A stretch of 64,000 nucleotides of DNA. It comes from CAVQCA01 sp963710815. Lineage in GTDB: Bacteria > Pseudomonadota > Gammaproteobacteria > UBA9214. Positions 54,793 to 62,414 of this stretch are shown one piece after another. Both the position numbers and the translations under genes were made by a program. A model generated the notes under the pieces. The model was not told where the DNA came from. It worked only from the letters and a program-made list of their open reading frames with translations, and ran no database searches. How positions within the stretch are numbered: the first letter of the stretch is position 1; every line of letters begins with the position of its first letter. The stretch is taken from assembly GCA_963710815.1 (NCBI GenBank), contig CAVQCA010000039.1:53153-117152 (forward strand), given 5' to 3'.

Positions 54793-55116
54793 TCACAAGA
54801 AATTCCCTGCTGTACATTGTGATAGAGGATAGAAAAGACCCTTGTCGAATAAAATCAGTGCCACCCCATCTTCTGAAGCGCGAGCGACGTATGCCGAGCG
54901 TCTGTATATTTTAATGATATGGTGCGTGTACAAGCACGTGAAGGCCAATTCAACAGGTTGCAAGAGTAACAAGGTCGTGTCGGTTTCGATAAACAGGCCA
55001 GCGCTACTGATGTCACGCACCTTGCAGTGTTGTGTGCTTTCTCCCGGCGCATACACATAGACCTGTGTATTATCAGAGTGACGACGAGCATGGTGACGTC
55101 GTTCGGTAGATTTCAT
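54793..55116 (-). CDS. PilZ-domain protein
   Basis: A 107-residue single PilZ domain. The c-di-GMP-binding RxxxR motif is ERRHHARRHS at the N-terminus and the D/NxSxxG motif is VRDISSAGLFIET. Likely a c-di-GMP effector, which fits the GGDEF/EAL protein in the neighbouring island. No ribosome binding site of note. Monocistronic. Confidence 0.85.
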   Translation of the reverse strand: MKSTERRHHARRHSDNTQVYVYAPGESTQHCKVRDISSAGLFIETDTTLLLLQPVELAFTCLYTHHIIKIYRRSAYVARASEDGVALILFDKGLFYPLSQCTAGNFL

Positions 55117-55199
55117 GCTCTATTAACGTCCGGTTAGGACCTGCGGCCATCGGTGGATTCAAGATATAAATCGGCGGCCTTCGGATCGCCGTTTCGTTA

Positions 55200-55400
55200 T
55201 CAGGCTCGATTTTGATGTAGACACCAACGCCTCAGGATATCAAGCTGCCATGGCGCGATCATGCGCCCGCGCGTGGCGATCAACCGCCTGCAGTCTGCAT
55301 CCGTCTTCGGGAAAGGCTCGTCGGCGTATAGCGCTAAGCTGGCTAGCAACCGCGTCATATTACGATCGTGATCGCTGCGGAATTCATCTTTATAAGTCAT
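55200..55400 (-). CDS. Small hypothetical protein
   Basis: A 66-residue frame from ATG 55400 with a strong GGAGG 5 nt upstream (minus): MTYKDEFRSDHDRNMTRLLA ... SLALYADEPFPKTDADCRRL, then IATRGRMIAPWQLDILRRWC. Soluble, helical, unknown. Confidence 0.6.
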   Translation of the reverse strand: MTYKDEFRSDHDRNMTRLLASLALYADEPFPKTDADCRRLIATRGRMIAPWQLDILRRWCLHQNRA

Positions 55401-56085
55401 GCCGTCCTCCAATGAAGTCCTCGACCCGGTGGCCGGGGTTTAGGATGGTTGGCCCGGGCGTGCACTAAGTGGTTGGAAGAATGTAGTAATGATGTATTTG
55501 TTTAAGGCAATTATTAGGCCATAGGAAATAATGTCATTCTAAGACATATGGTTATCTAAGCACCCAATAAATTGACTGAAAAATAATCCTCCGATCTGTA
55601 AAGTTTGCTGACATGAAATATGGGATTCCTGTCACAGAGACACCTTTAAAAGGCGGCGTCGAAGTTAAAGTAATCAGTAGCCGGGAATAACGTTTTTAGG
55701 TCAGCTACCGCCAATGGCTACCTACCCGGGGAAGGTCCGAAAGCAGTACAAATACGACGTGCCCGGACCGGCGGTTTATGTCCGCTATTCCTGAAACAAG
55801 ACATTCGCGCCAGGCTGGTTTACGACCGGAATGCAACTACAGACATACGCATTCATTTCACATGCCAGGCCATAGGCCAATTCGGGTCAAGATCCGTCGA
55901 CTTCCAGACGATACAAACTGCAGGTGATGGCTTTATTGATAGTGTGACGGTGGTAGCAGAATTTCCGGTTGTACGACAGCGTCACATAATCCGATCAGGA
56001 AGATAACTAGTTTTATCAAACTGATGATCAATCACCTCACCATCCACAGGTCAATCTGGCAGGTAGTGCCAGGAGTGGGAAACAA
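55401..56085. other. Long gene-free gap with a family E repeat
   Basis: AT-rich 55480-55680, then the family E repeat at 55733-55762 (GGTCCGAAAGCAGTACAAAT). No gene recognised in 685 bp. Confidence 0.45.
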
Positions 56086-56448
56086 ATGGAAGCAAGTATC
56101 CTGAAGATAATTCGTAGCGTTGCCAACACGCAGGCTTACCAGCCGGACGAGAACATATTTATCGAAGGATCGCCAGGCAGCACCATGTACGTCATCATCG
56201 ACGGGACTGTAGAAATCAGCGTTGCAGGCAGGCTTATCGAGATTGCCGGACCGGGGATGATAGTTGGCGAAATGGCGCTGATCGATTCCTGTAACCGGAG
56301 TGCGACCGTGGTGGCGAAAGACTATTGCGTCCTTGCGCAGGTGAACGAAAGCGAGTTTCTGTCGCTGATGGAGAAGATTCCCCGTTTCGGACTGAGTGTG
56401 ATGAAGATTCTCGTAACCAGGCTACGCAACATGGATGCAATGATCTGA
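56086..56448 (+). CDS. Single-domain cyclic-nucleotide-binding protein
   Basis: A 120-residue Crp-type sensor domain without a DNA-binding domain: YQPDENIFIEGSPGSTMYVI, GTVEISVAGRLIEIAGPGMI and the phosphate-binding cassette VGEMALIDSCNRSATVVAKD, then DEF/SEF-like helix and VMKILVTRLRNMD. The conserved Glu and Arg of the cassette are present, so cAMP or cGMP binding is plausible. Its target is unknown. Stands alone. Confidence 0.88.
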   Translation: MEASILKIIRSVANTQAYQPDENIFIEGSPGSTMYVIIDGTVEISVAGRLIEIAGPGMIVGEMALIDSCNRSATVVAKDYCVLAQVNESEFLSLMEKIPRFGLSVMKILVTRLRNMDAMI

Positions 56449-56780
56449 AACGGATTCAGACCTGTTACCAAGACAGGTTAGTGAATGATCGTTTACGGAT
56501 GCCGCCATTCACTAATTGCTTATATCTTGATTGGCTAAACGACCGGAAAGGGTCGCAAACCTGCCGTGGCCCGGATCATTGTTATTGTCTTGGTTGCAGT
56601 GCCAGTTCAACCGATCGACGCAACACACGCGTTAAATCGTTCTGCCATCGGCATTCACCCAAGAGGCAGCCCCGGTGCTGCGCACGCATGGCGTCATTTC
56701 AGCTCCCGGTTGGTTTGGCTGCTCAGCACGCCTGGCACCTTTTGAATCGAGGCGCCAGGCTATCCTGATCGTCCTGAGGA
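56449..56780. other. Gene-free gap
   Basis: I see no supportable gene, repeat or terminator in this stretch. Confidence 0.4.
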
Positions 56781-57833
56781 TTACCGCGGAGGCCTCTGGT
56801 CGTGTGGAACCTTCACGGTTACCACACAGTCAGCAGAGTTCCCCTGTAGGTCGGACCCGCGGTACGTTAATGTATACGTACGTCCATCCTTTTGATTCCC
56901 AGATCGCTCAGCCCGCAAGTACCCAGTCTCGGTGTAGGTTGCGGAACTCCCATTCGTCTCACTGAGAACCGGTGACCCGAACCCCTGGATTTCGTTCGCC
57001 GCGTTGCCATCTCCCAGTCCGTTCTGCGGCTGACTGCTTGCCTCAGCAACGAGTGCTACTCCGTCCGGACCCGAATCGGTATCTGTTACCTGCAGGGACA
57101 CGGTCACGGGAACCAGCTGGTGATTAGGCGCCCAGAGCAAGTCCGGATCCGCGCTGCAGTTTACTGTTGGGGGAACAGTATCCAGCACACCGTAACGGAC
57201 GGCTTTCTCGTTGGTCAAGACTGCCTGGTTGTAGGAGTACTGCAGGAAATTCGTTGCACCGTAGGCCTGCTGAATGCCTGCTGTAGCCGACGCACCGTTG
57301 TCGCGCGTTGGCCCATAGACCACATAGATGTCGTCGGTGGTCTCCTCGAGCTGAACCTCAAAGAATGCCTCGTCCGAGCTTCCGAAGTAACTGGTTCGCC
57401 ATTCGATGACAAACACCCGGTTGGGGGCTGTACCCTCGGTCGTCACGAACACGCCGTGTCCAGATGTATTCGTCATCAGATCGTCAAAGTAGGGGAAGAT
57501 TGCCTCGATGGAGCCTGTATTAGGCAACTCTGTGTTGGTGAAAGTCGAGGTGTTAGAGACGAATTGCAGGTTCCCGTTCGAGGAAACTCTGGCTTCGTCG
57601 TAGCTCGTGCCATAGAACGTGAAGGTGAACGGAAGTGGGACACGCGTCGTGCAGTCATCGCAATGGTTGCCGGTGTCGTTCACACCAGCCACATATCCGC
57701 GCGAAACGTCGGTGCAGCTGTAGCCAAACTCGTCAGGCCCTGGACAGCTGGCGGCGCGTGCAGCTGATGGGGTCAAAGCCAAGCATAAGATCAATGCCAG
57801 AATCGACGAAATGAGTGAGATATGGTTTTTCAT
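56781..57833 (-). CDS. Secreted protein with nidogen-like domain and Ig-like C-terminus
   Basis: A 350-residue exported protein. Signal peptide MKNHISLISSILALILCLAL ... ARA. A cysteine-containing segment (ASCPGPDEFGYSCTDVS ... CDDCTT) leads into a NIDO-like beta domain: VPLPFTFTFYGTSYDEARVS, SNGNLQFVS, EAIFPYFDDLM, GVFVTTEG and FVIEWRTSYF. A C-terminal Ig/HYR-type module follows (DTVPPTVNCSADPDLLWAPN ... YTLTYRGSDLQGNSADCVVT). Probably surface-attached or released. No PEP-CTERM or other anchor is visible at the end. Confidence 0.8.
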   Translation of the reverse strand: MKNHISLISSILALILCLALTPSAARAASCPGPDEFGYSCTDVSRGYVAGVNDTGNHCDDCTTRVPLPFTFTFYGTSYDEARVSSNGNLQFVSNTSTFTNTELPNTGSIEAIFPYFDDLMTNTSGHGVFVTTEGTAPNRVFVIEWRTSYFGSSDEAFFEVQLEETTDDIYVVYGPTRDNGASATAGIQQAYGATNFLQYSYNQAVLTNEKAVRYGVLDTVPPTVNCSADPDLLWAPNHQLVPVTVSLQVTDTDSGPDGVALVAEASSQPQNGLGDGNAANEIQGFGSPVLSETNGSSATYTETGYLRAERSGNQKDGRTYTLTYRGSDLQGNSADCVVTVKVPHDQRPPR

Positions 57834-58338
57834 CTTGCATCCCCGTGAAGTGGATCACGTTTATCATTGTCTTTAGTTACGTTTACTTGTTATGTGACGG
57901 CGGTCTCATTTTTTGAGTACTGTATGTAAAAATCTGTGACCCATTGCCATAACCGGTGTGCTTCCATTCACGGATAACGGGTTTTAGTTGACTTTGTTTT
58001 CTGCTGGTAAATAGGCAATGAATTGAAGAGCAACACATTGAAATAAAGCCACTTTTTAGAAACGATAATTAGGATATCAGCGTGCGCGGCAGAACAAACG
58101 GTATTGACCCGAGGTTCCTACGGTAGTGGGGATCAAAAGTGTCCGTTTTCAGTACAAAAACGACATGCCGGGGCAAGCCGGAAACGTCGCGATTGGTGCC
58201 CATTCCGGACCTTCAGCGAAAGCTAATATTGGCCAAGCGTGACTGTCCGTCTTTGACCCTCCCCACCCCCATCCCACCGAACCCATTCAGCAGGACTCGG
58301 TGGGGCAGCAGGGGAAGGGAGGGTACGCAGATCTCAGC
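57834..58338. other. Gap with a family E repeat
   Basis: AT-rich 57840-58080 likely holds the promoter of the secreted protein. The family E repeat is at 58139-58168 (GTCCGTTTTCAGTACAAAAA). No gene. Confidence 0.45.
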
Positions 58339-58521
58339 TCAGTCGGTGGCTTTCAAAATCGCCTCCGCTTCCGGATGCTCGAACATGAAATCCCGCAGCC
58401 GGTGATAATGATCGCTGCACAAGTCGGCGAACGCGTCCGGACCGGCAAAGGAGAGATTTGAGTAGGCGTACAGACACGCGGTGATGAGGGTGCCACTTGA
58501 GGAAGTGATTCGAAGGCGCAA
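58339..58521 (-). pseudogene. C-terminal fragment of an unrecognised protein
   Basis: The minus-strand frame ... GTLITACLYAYSNLSFAGPD, AFADLCSDHYHRLRDFMFEH and PEAEAILKATD looks like real protein (balanced composition, aromatic spacing), but has no plausible upstream start within a reasonable frame. I do not recognise the family. Confidence 0.35.
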
Positions 58522-58576
58522 AGGCCTTCATATAAGATGGAAGAATCTGCGCAGTTTTTGGTGCCATCTTATGGGC

Positions 58577-58609
58577 AAAAAAACCGCCGATAGGGTGATC
58601 GGCGGGTTT
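58577..58609 (-). terminator. Minus-strand Rho-independent terminator without an obvious gene
   Basis: On the minus strand, AACCCGCCGAT / ATCGGCGGTT is followed by seven T. No intact minus-strand gene lies upstream, so it is probably left from a lost gene. Confidence 0.6.
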
Positions 58610-58772
58610 GCTGCCTGTCACACTGGTGAAATGAGTTACGGCGCACAGCGGAAGAATTATTGGCTCGCCGTTCAAACAATCGTATTGGTGTGATCAATCG
58701 CGATGATCCAAATGACGCATCATTTTTCAAGCGACCGGCAATGTTTCGTTTCGCTTTGACCTGTCAGAATTG

Positions 58773-58796
58773 ACCCCGGCTTCGGCCGGGGTTTCC
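58773..58796 (+). terminator. UUCG-loop hairpin terminator-like
   Basis: CCCCGGC-TTCG-GCCGGGG followed by TTT. Very stable tetraloop. No recognised plus-strand gene directly upstream. Confidence 0.6.
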
Positions 58797-59000
58797 CATC
58801 ATGTACAAACGGCCAATATCCAGCATGTCATCATCGTACTATTCTGGAATCCTGCCGGGTGTGGGTGAATACAAGACCCTCGGGGAATAAGCCCGCCGCC
58901 CACTGTTGGGGTAAGGTAGTTAGCACCCGGCACCAATCAATCTACCCCCGGCCACATGTCTGCCGGGGCTGCTGATCCAGACGAACCGAATGGGTGTGAT

Positions 59001-59348
59001 ATGGGCGAAGTAATTGAGTCGGGAATAAAACGGAAATCCGAATTTCGGAAAGGCTGGCCAAAGTTCGAATTGCTATTGACGGCGCTTGCTTCAATTGAAC
59101 GTCAGAATCCAGATTTCAACAGGGAGATTACCCTTAAAGACATTGCACAGGCGCTGTATATCTTGCAGCACAACAACCCGGAGAGATTTGGCTCATTATC
59201 AATGACAGAAACCATCATCGATGGACAGAAATCAATGCATAAATTAGCGATGGCGGCCGACGCGATTGCCGTTGCATTACAGAATAAACACGATGAATTA
59301 TTGAATGCCAGACTGGAATGGAAACAGGAAGACAAGCCTGAAATATGA
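59001..59348 (+). CDS. Hypothetical helical protein
   Basis: About 115 residues from ATG 59001 (MGEVIESGIKRKSEFRKGWP). It is soluble and mostly helical: KFELLLTALASIERQNPDFN, EITLKDIAQALYILQHNNPE, KSMHKLAMAADAIAVALQNK. In-frame ATG 58956 would add 15 residues of low similarity in composition. Not recognised. AT-rich compared with the core genes, consistent with transfer. A GC hairpin terminator follows at 59396. Confidence 0.6.
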   Translation: MGEVIESGIKRKSEFRKGWPKFELLLTALASIERQNPDFNREITLKDIAQALYILQHNNPERFGSLSMTETIIDGQKSMHKLAMAADAIAVALQNKHDELLNARLEWKQEDKPEI

Positions 59349-59395
59349 CACCGCCGAACAGCTCAGGAGCGTGAAGGGAGGCCGCATTGACCAGA

Positions 59396-59420
59396 CCCCG
59401 CCCACCGTGGCGGGAGTTTT
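59396..59420 (+). terminator. Terminator-like hairpin (repeated type), copy 1
   Basis: CCCGCC-CACCGT-GGCGGG followed by AGTTTTCTT, 48 bp after the 59001 gene. Preceded by GCATTGACCAGAC. Near-copies lie at 59716 and, weaker, at 59856. Confidence 0.65.
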
Positions 59421-59487
59421 CTTGCGAAAAGCATCGAGTCTGCTATATATATCAATGAGTCGATAATCAACAACAAGACTTTATGGT

Positions 59488-59672
59488 ATGGGGGGGCTAT
59501 TGTTGAGAAAAGAGAAAAACAACGCCGCCGATTCATACCTGTCACTCGGTTCCCGCTGCACACCCCAAGGGGTGAGTTGATAACCTCAGAACGCCGAAAG
59601 TTACCTACAAGGCGCGTGAATGATATCCAGGTAGAAGAACTTGACTGTGAAGGCTTTATTGCAAATTTGTAA
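59488..59672 (+). pseudogene. Small basic protein with a frame break in a G7 tract at its start
   Basis: ATG 59488 is followed directly by seven G. The downstream frame, one base out, reads GAIVEKREKQRRRFIPVTRF, PLHTPRGELITSERRKLPTR and RVNDIQVEELDCEGFIANL, stop at 59672. One extra G would join it to the ATG and give a ~61-residue protein. The poly-G placement suggests either slippage-mediated on/off switching or a homopolymer miscount. The family is not recognised. Confidence 0.5.
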
Positions 59673-59715
59673 TGAAACTGGCGGGCAAGAAATGCCGCAT
59701 TTCCATTAACCAGAC

Positions 59716-59738
59716 TCCGCCCACGTCGCGGGGTTTTG
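59716..59738 (+). terminator. Terminator-like hairpin, copy 2
   Basis: CCGCCCACGTCGCGGGG followed by TTTTGTT, 45 bp after the stop of the preceding small frame. Same design and preceding bases (TTAACCAGACTCCG) as copy 1. Confidence 0.55.
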
Positions 59739-59955
59739 TTAGGTGCACTACTACTAGAGCCTAAAGATGATGTAAATAATTAATACTATTAAGAAGAAGA
59801 TAAATTTATCAATAATATCCATATTATCCATTGTTGCCTTCCCAGTATTAGTTATGGCCACCGTGGCGGGATTGTTCTTTATACCACCGTCAAACCCGTC
59901 TGACAGACCCCCACCACCCGCCGTGCCACACTCCCCGGAATGGACCTGACCAAGA
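59739..59955 (+). other. Small AT-rich segment with a possible membrane peptide
   Basis: One frame reads INLSIISILSIVAFPVLVMA, TVAGLFFIPPSNPSDRPPPP and AVPHSPEWT, a hydrophobic helix plus proline-rich tail, but it lacks a convincing start codon (ATG ATG TAA precedes it). Treated as possible decayed coding sequence. Confidence 0.3.
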
Positions 59956-60072
59956 ATGACCCCTCAAGAGATTGAAGCCCTGCTGCGGATGCTGGCCGAG
60001 TGTGAGCGGGACGAACTGGTGCTGGTGATGCGGGAGCGGCGGGAGGCGGAAGTCGAAGGGAAGTTACACTAA
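59956..60072 (+). CDS. Tiny conserved protein of the island (copy 2)
   Basis: A 38-residue frame: MTPQEIEALLRMLAECERDE then LVLVMRERREAEVEGKLH. Homologous at DNA level to 49221-49349, including the upstream CCGG.ATGGACCTG. An extra A in the AAGAATG stretch shifts the longer start out of frame, so translation would begin at the internal ATG. Ends 18 bp before the thermonuclease-like gene's 3' end (convergent). Confidence 0.5.
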   Translation: MTPQEIEALLRMLAECERDELVLVMRERREAEVEGKLH

Positions 60073-60090
60073 ATATCTCCTCACCCAGGT

Positions 60091-60657
60091 TCATTGAGCA
60101 CCACGAACAGTAGATTTACCCACAAACGGCTCCAGATCTTTCAGATGTTCACGTTTCGCGTGACGATATTCCCAGGGCGGCATTGGATTGGGATCATGCC
60201 ACAGCCCAAGTTTCTGCCTCCTTGCCTCACGCTCCGCGTCGGAATACTTCACCCTATCTGCCGGTGTCTGCTCACCTTGGTACTTTTTGTAATGCCAGGC
60301 AAGCCCTGCCTCGACCTGTTCCAGGTTCACGTCCTCACCGTTCAGAAGCACCTTGCCGAGGATTCGCCCGTACCGGTCATATTTACTGTAATCCACCTCG
60401 ACAGTCCTGCCGGCGACCAGATCGGACAGGTGCTCCTTGGAATTCGTGCCGTATGCCTGGTGGCGTTCCGGGGCATCGATGCCCTGCAGTCGGATCTTGT
60501 GTTGTTCATTGCTGGCATCCAGTACCACGATGGTGTCACCGTCAGTGACCCGTACAACGCGCCCTGTGAGGGTTTCAGCCTTTGCCAGGGGAAGCTGAGC
60601 GGGAGGGGTGTCTGCATTGAAGATGACCCGAAGACTCGGCACACCTGGTTTGGGCAT
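60091..60657 (-). CDS. Thermonuclease (SNase)-family nuclease
   Basis: A 188-residue frame. The SNase core is GRVVRVTDGDTIVVLDASNE, IRLQGIDAPERHQAYG, AGRTVEVDYSKYDRYGRILG and VNLEQVEAGLAWHYKKYQGE: catalytic Arg, Asp and Glu residues are present. A C-terminal LGLWHDPNPMPPWEYRHAKR is typical of short bacterial homologues. Such enzymes usually have a signal peptide, but the N-terminus here (MPKPGVPSLRVIFNADTPPA) is encoded by palindrome P5 instead. The native 5' end may have been replaced, and the real start could be later, near AETLTG. Cleaves DNA or RNA nonspecifically if active. Confidence 0.8.
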   Translation of the reverse strand: MPKPGVPSLRVIFNADTPPAQLPLAKAETLTGRVVRVTDGDTIVVLDASNEQHKIRLQGIDAPERHQAYGTNSKEHLSDLVAGRTVEVDYSKYDRYGRILGKVLLNGEDVNLEQVEAGLAWHYKKYQGEQTPADRVKYSDAEREARRQKLGLWHDPNPMPPWEYRHAKREHLKDLEPFVGKSTVRGAQ

Positions 60658-60685
60658 AGCAGAAACGCGCCGGAGTCATCGGGTC
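60625..60685 (+). repeat. P-palindrome 5 (P5)
   Basis: GACCCGAAGACTCGGCACAC ... CGCGCCGGAGTCATCGGGTC, 61 bp. Its left arm overlaps the 5' end of the nuclease frame. The right-arm ATC variant and downstream flank match P4. Confidence 0.8.
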
Positions 60686-60809
60686 ATGTCCTACCGTTAA
60701 AACTGTACGACATGGTGTGAGATAAGGATATTGTGGGACATACCTAATTAGTGCATCACGATTTAACGTTGCCTTAACAATGCTGGAGAGGGGTGACTGC
60801 ATTAAAGTT

Positions 60810-60862
60810 GACCCGAAGACTCGGCGCGTCCAATGGAAGAAGAAGCGATACAACACGGTGCA
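60810..60862 (+). repeat. P-palindrome 6 (P6, right arm degraded)
   Basis: The left arm GACCCGAAGACTCGGCGCGT is intact and identical in its inner part to P3; the right arm is broken (GCGATACAACACGGTGC). The ~120 bp downstream matches the sequence after P3. Confidence 0.65.
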
Positions 60863-61023
60863 TATACTCCTACACCGCTGACGCAATTTTGCTTATTAGT
60901 GAGCCTTCCGCCAGTGTGGCCAGTGTGTCTGAAACGCATTTACCGGCGTTAATCCTCGTGCGCCATTCACTTGTCAGAGCGCATTCATGCGCCAGTCAGG
61001 CGTGGTTGCATTGAAAAAATAGA

Positions 61024-61090
61024 GACCCGATGACTCAGCACCTCCCAGGAGTAGGCGGGGGATAGGTCGGCGCGTCAGGGTCAACGGGTC
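61024..61090 (+). repeat. P-palindrome 7 (P7)
   Basis: GACCCGATGACTCAGCACCT ... GCGTCAGGGTCAACGGGTC, 67 bp; centre and following 63 bp match P2. Preceded by GCATTGAAAAAATAGA. Confidence 0.8.
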
Positions 61091-61280
61091 GAGGAGTTCA
61101 TGCCATCCTAGGGCAGTTTGCCAGTCACCACTATAGGGGAAATCCTTAATTGACTACCTATTCTTTCCGGAAATCCCAGGAGGCGGTTCCAAGCACCGCT
61201 ATTGCGCACAGGAACGTCAATACTTCGTAAAGCCAGTCAGGTAGCCACATCGCGCGTGCTCCTATGGATATCATTCAGAA

Positions 61281-61343
61281 GACCCGATGACTCGGCACGC
61301 GGCCAGGGAGCAGTCACTAGAGGGCGTGCCGGAATCAACGGGA
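61281..61343 (+). repeat. P-palindrome 8 (P8)
   Basis: GACCCGATGACTCGGCAC ... GTGCCGGAATCAACGGGA, the best-paired copy: 16-bp arms with one bulged base. The downstream flank matches P1 and ends in the hairpin CCGCCTGAGCGACCGCAGGC (61403-61426). Confidence 0.82.
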
Positions 61344-61443
61344 TATGTGTTATTCATACCTGATTGCGGTGGACATGGTCAGGAAAGGGGTCACATTTCT
61401 GACCGCCTGAGCGACCGCAGGCGCGGTGGCCGCATTAAAAAAA

Positions 61444-61519
61444 GACCCGATGACTCAGCACATCCAACCGAGTAAGGGGATAGAGTGGAGACCGGACGGC
61501 ACATCGGAGTCAACGGGCC
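61444..61519 (+). repeat. P-palindrome 9 (P9)
   Basis: GACCCGATGACTCAGCACAT ... CATCGGAGTCAACGGGCC, 76 bp, the longest copy and the one nearest the tRNA. No partner in the first array. Preceded by GCATTAAAAAAA. Confidence 0.8.
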
Positions 61520-61697
61520 AAAAATGTTGGCACATCCCAAATGGGACTCGACTCCAAATCCGGCGTGGAAGCCAACAAGTGACCATCTGATCCAGTGTGG
61601 TGGTCAGTGAACCGCCGACCCGGTGACTTCTGATCTCTTCACCTGTTCGCTATGCGTGTCCGCACCGATCGATGAGAGGTAAGCTGAAGAATTTGAA

Positions 61698-61773
61698 TGG
61701 CTCCCCGGGACGGGCTCGAACCGCCGACCTAGTGATTAACAGTCACCCGCTCTACCGACTGAGCTACCGGGGA
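61698..61773 (-). tRNA. tRNA-Asn (anticodon GTT)
   Basis: A 76-nt complete cloverleaf on the minus strand. The acceptor stem TCCCCGG pairs with CCGGGGA, the D-loop is AGCTCAGTCGGTAGAGC, the anticodon loop is CTGTTAATC, the T-arm is CGGTTCGAGCCCG, and the encoded 3' end is GCCA. Its 3' end faces the accessory region, and truncated copies of that end occur at 50800 and 43238, so it is the integration target. Confidence 0.97.
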
Positions 61774-61844
61774 ATAACAGGCCGCTCATCATACTGACGG
61801 GAAGGTTTTCGGTCAACGTGGACGCTTTCCGATGGTGGCAGATC

Positions 61845-62414
61845 TTATGGGCATTCAATCGGGCTGCCATCGCAGCGGGTGTGTGTGGTGCGGGGTCTGC
61901 CGGTATTCGACAGGCAGATAACCCGCGGGCTGGCGAGATTGTATCTGTCACAGAAAGTAAACGAGCTGTTTGTCCCGCCGCTGCTGCCGTCTGGCTGGTA
62001 AACGACCCGCTTGCGACGGTTTCCCGAGTGCATGCTGATGAACTCGGCAAGAGGCGGTTCCGTCAGGATCAGTGCTTCGTTCGCATTCCGTTCGCGGTCC
62101 TCGCTGGCAAACAGTAACCAGCCGTTGCCCCAGTCCGCGTGACGCGCGCAGATGTGCCGATCCGCCTGCGGGCAAAGCACGAGCCGGCGTCCCCGCTTGA
62201 CCGCTTCACTGCGCGCAAGCTGCAACGCAACAACGAAGCGGTTGACCTCGCCGGCCATGCGGTTGGAATGGATGAATCGCGGCAGGAAATCCACTGCCGT
62301 CAGGGTGATGATCGAGGTCAGGGCAAGACTCACCAGTAGTTCGGGCAGGGTGACCCCGGTGTAGTCTGCCGGGAGACTAGCCGTGTCAGGGCATCCGGCA
62401 TGGGATTTTGTCAT
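61845..62414 (-). CDS. GspH/FimT-family type IV pseudopilin
   Basis: About 189 residues from ATG 62414 (GGAGG 8 nt upstream). The prepilin signal is a 20-residue leader (MTKSHAGCPDTASLPADYTG) cut before VTLPELLVSLALTSIITLTA: glycine at -1, Glu at +5 and a hydrophobic helix. VALQLARSEAVKRGRRLVLC is the GspH/FimT signature, with paired cysteines toward the C-terminus. A minor pilin that would help prime type IV pilus or type II secretion assembly. The other pilin genes are not in the window. Confidence 0.88.
   Translation of the reverse strand: MTKSHAGCPDTASLPADYTGVTLPELLVSLALTSIITLTAVDFLPRFIHSNRMAGEVNRFVVALQLARSEAVKRGRRLVLCPQADRHICARHADWGNGWLLFASEDRERNANEALILTEPPLAEFISMHSGNRRKRVVYQPDGSSGGTNSSFTFCDRYNLASPRVICLSNTGRPRTTHTRCDGSPIECP

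Noticed and set aside
54515..54914. Two plus-strand frames of 64-77 codons
   Set aside because: They cross an inverted repeat and the PilZ gene on the other strand, with no recognisable product.
49382..61519. Classical integron attC sites
   Set aside because: Size and asymmetry fit, but the required GTTRRRY (right) and RYYYAAC (left) core boxes are absent; the closest, GTTGACT, is in the wrong arm. No intI or attI is seen.
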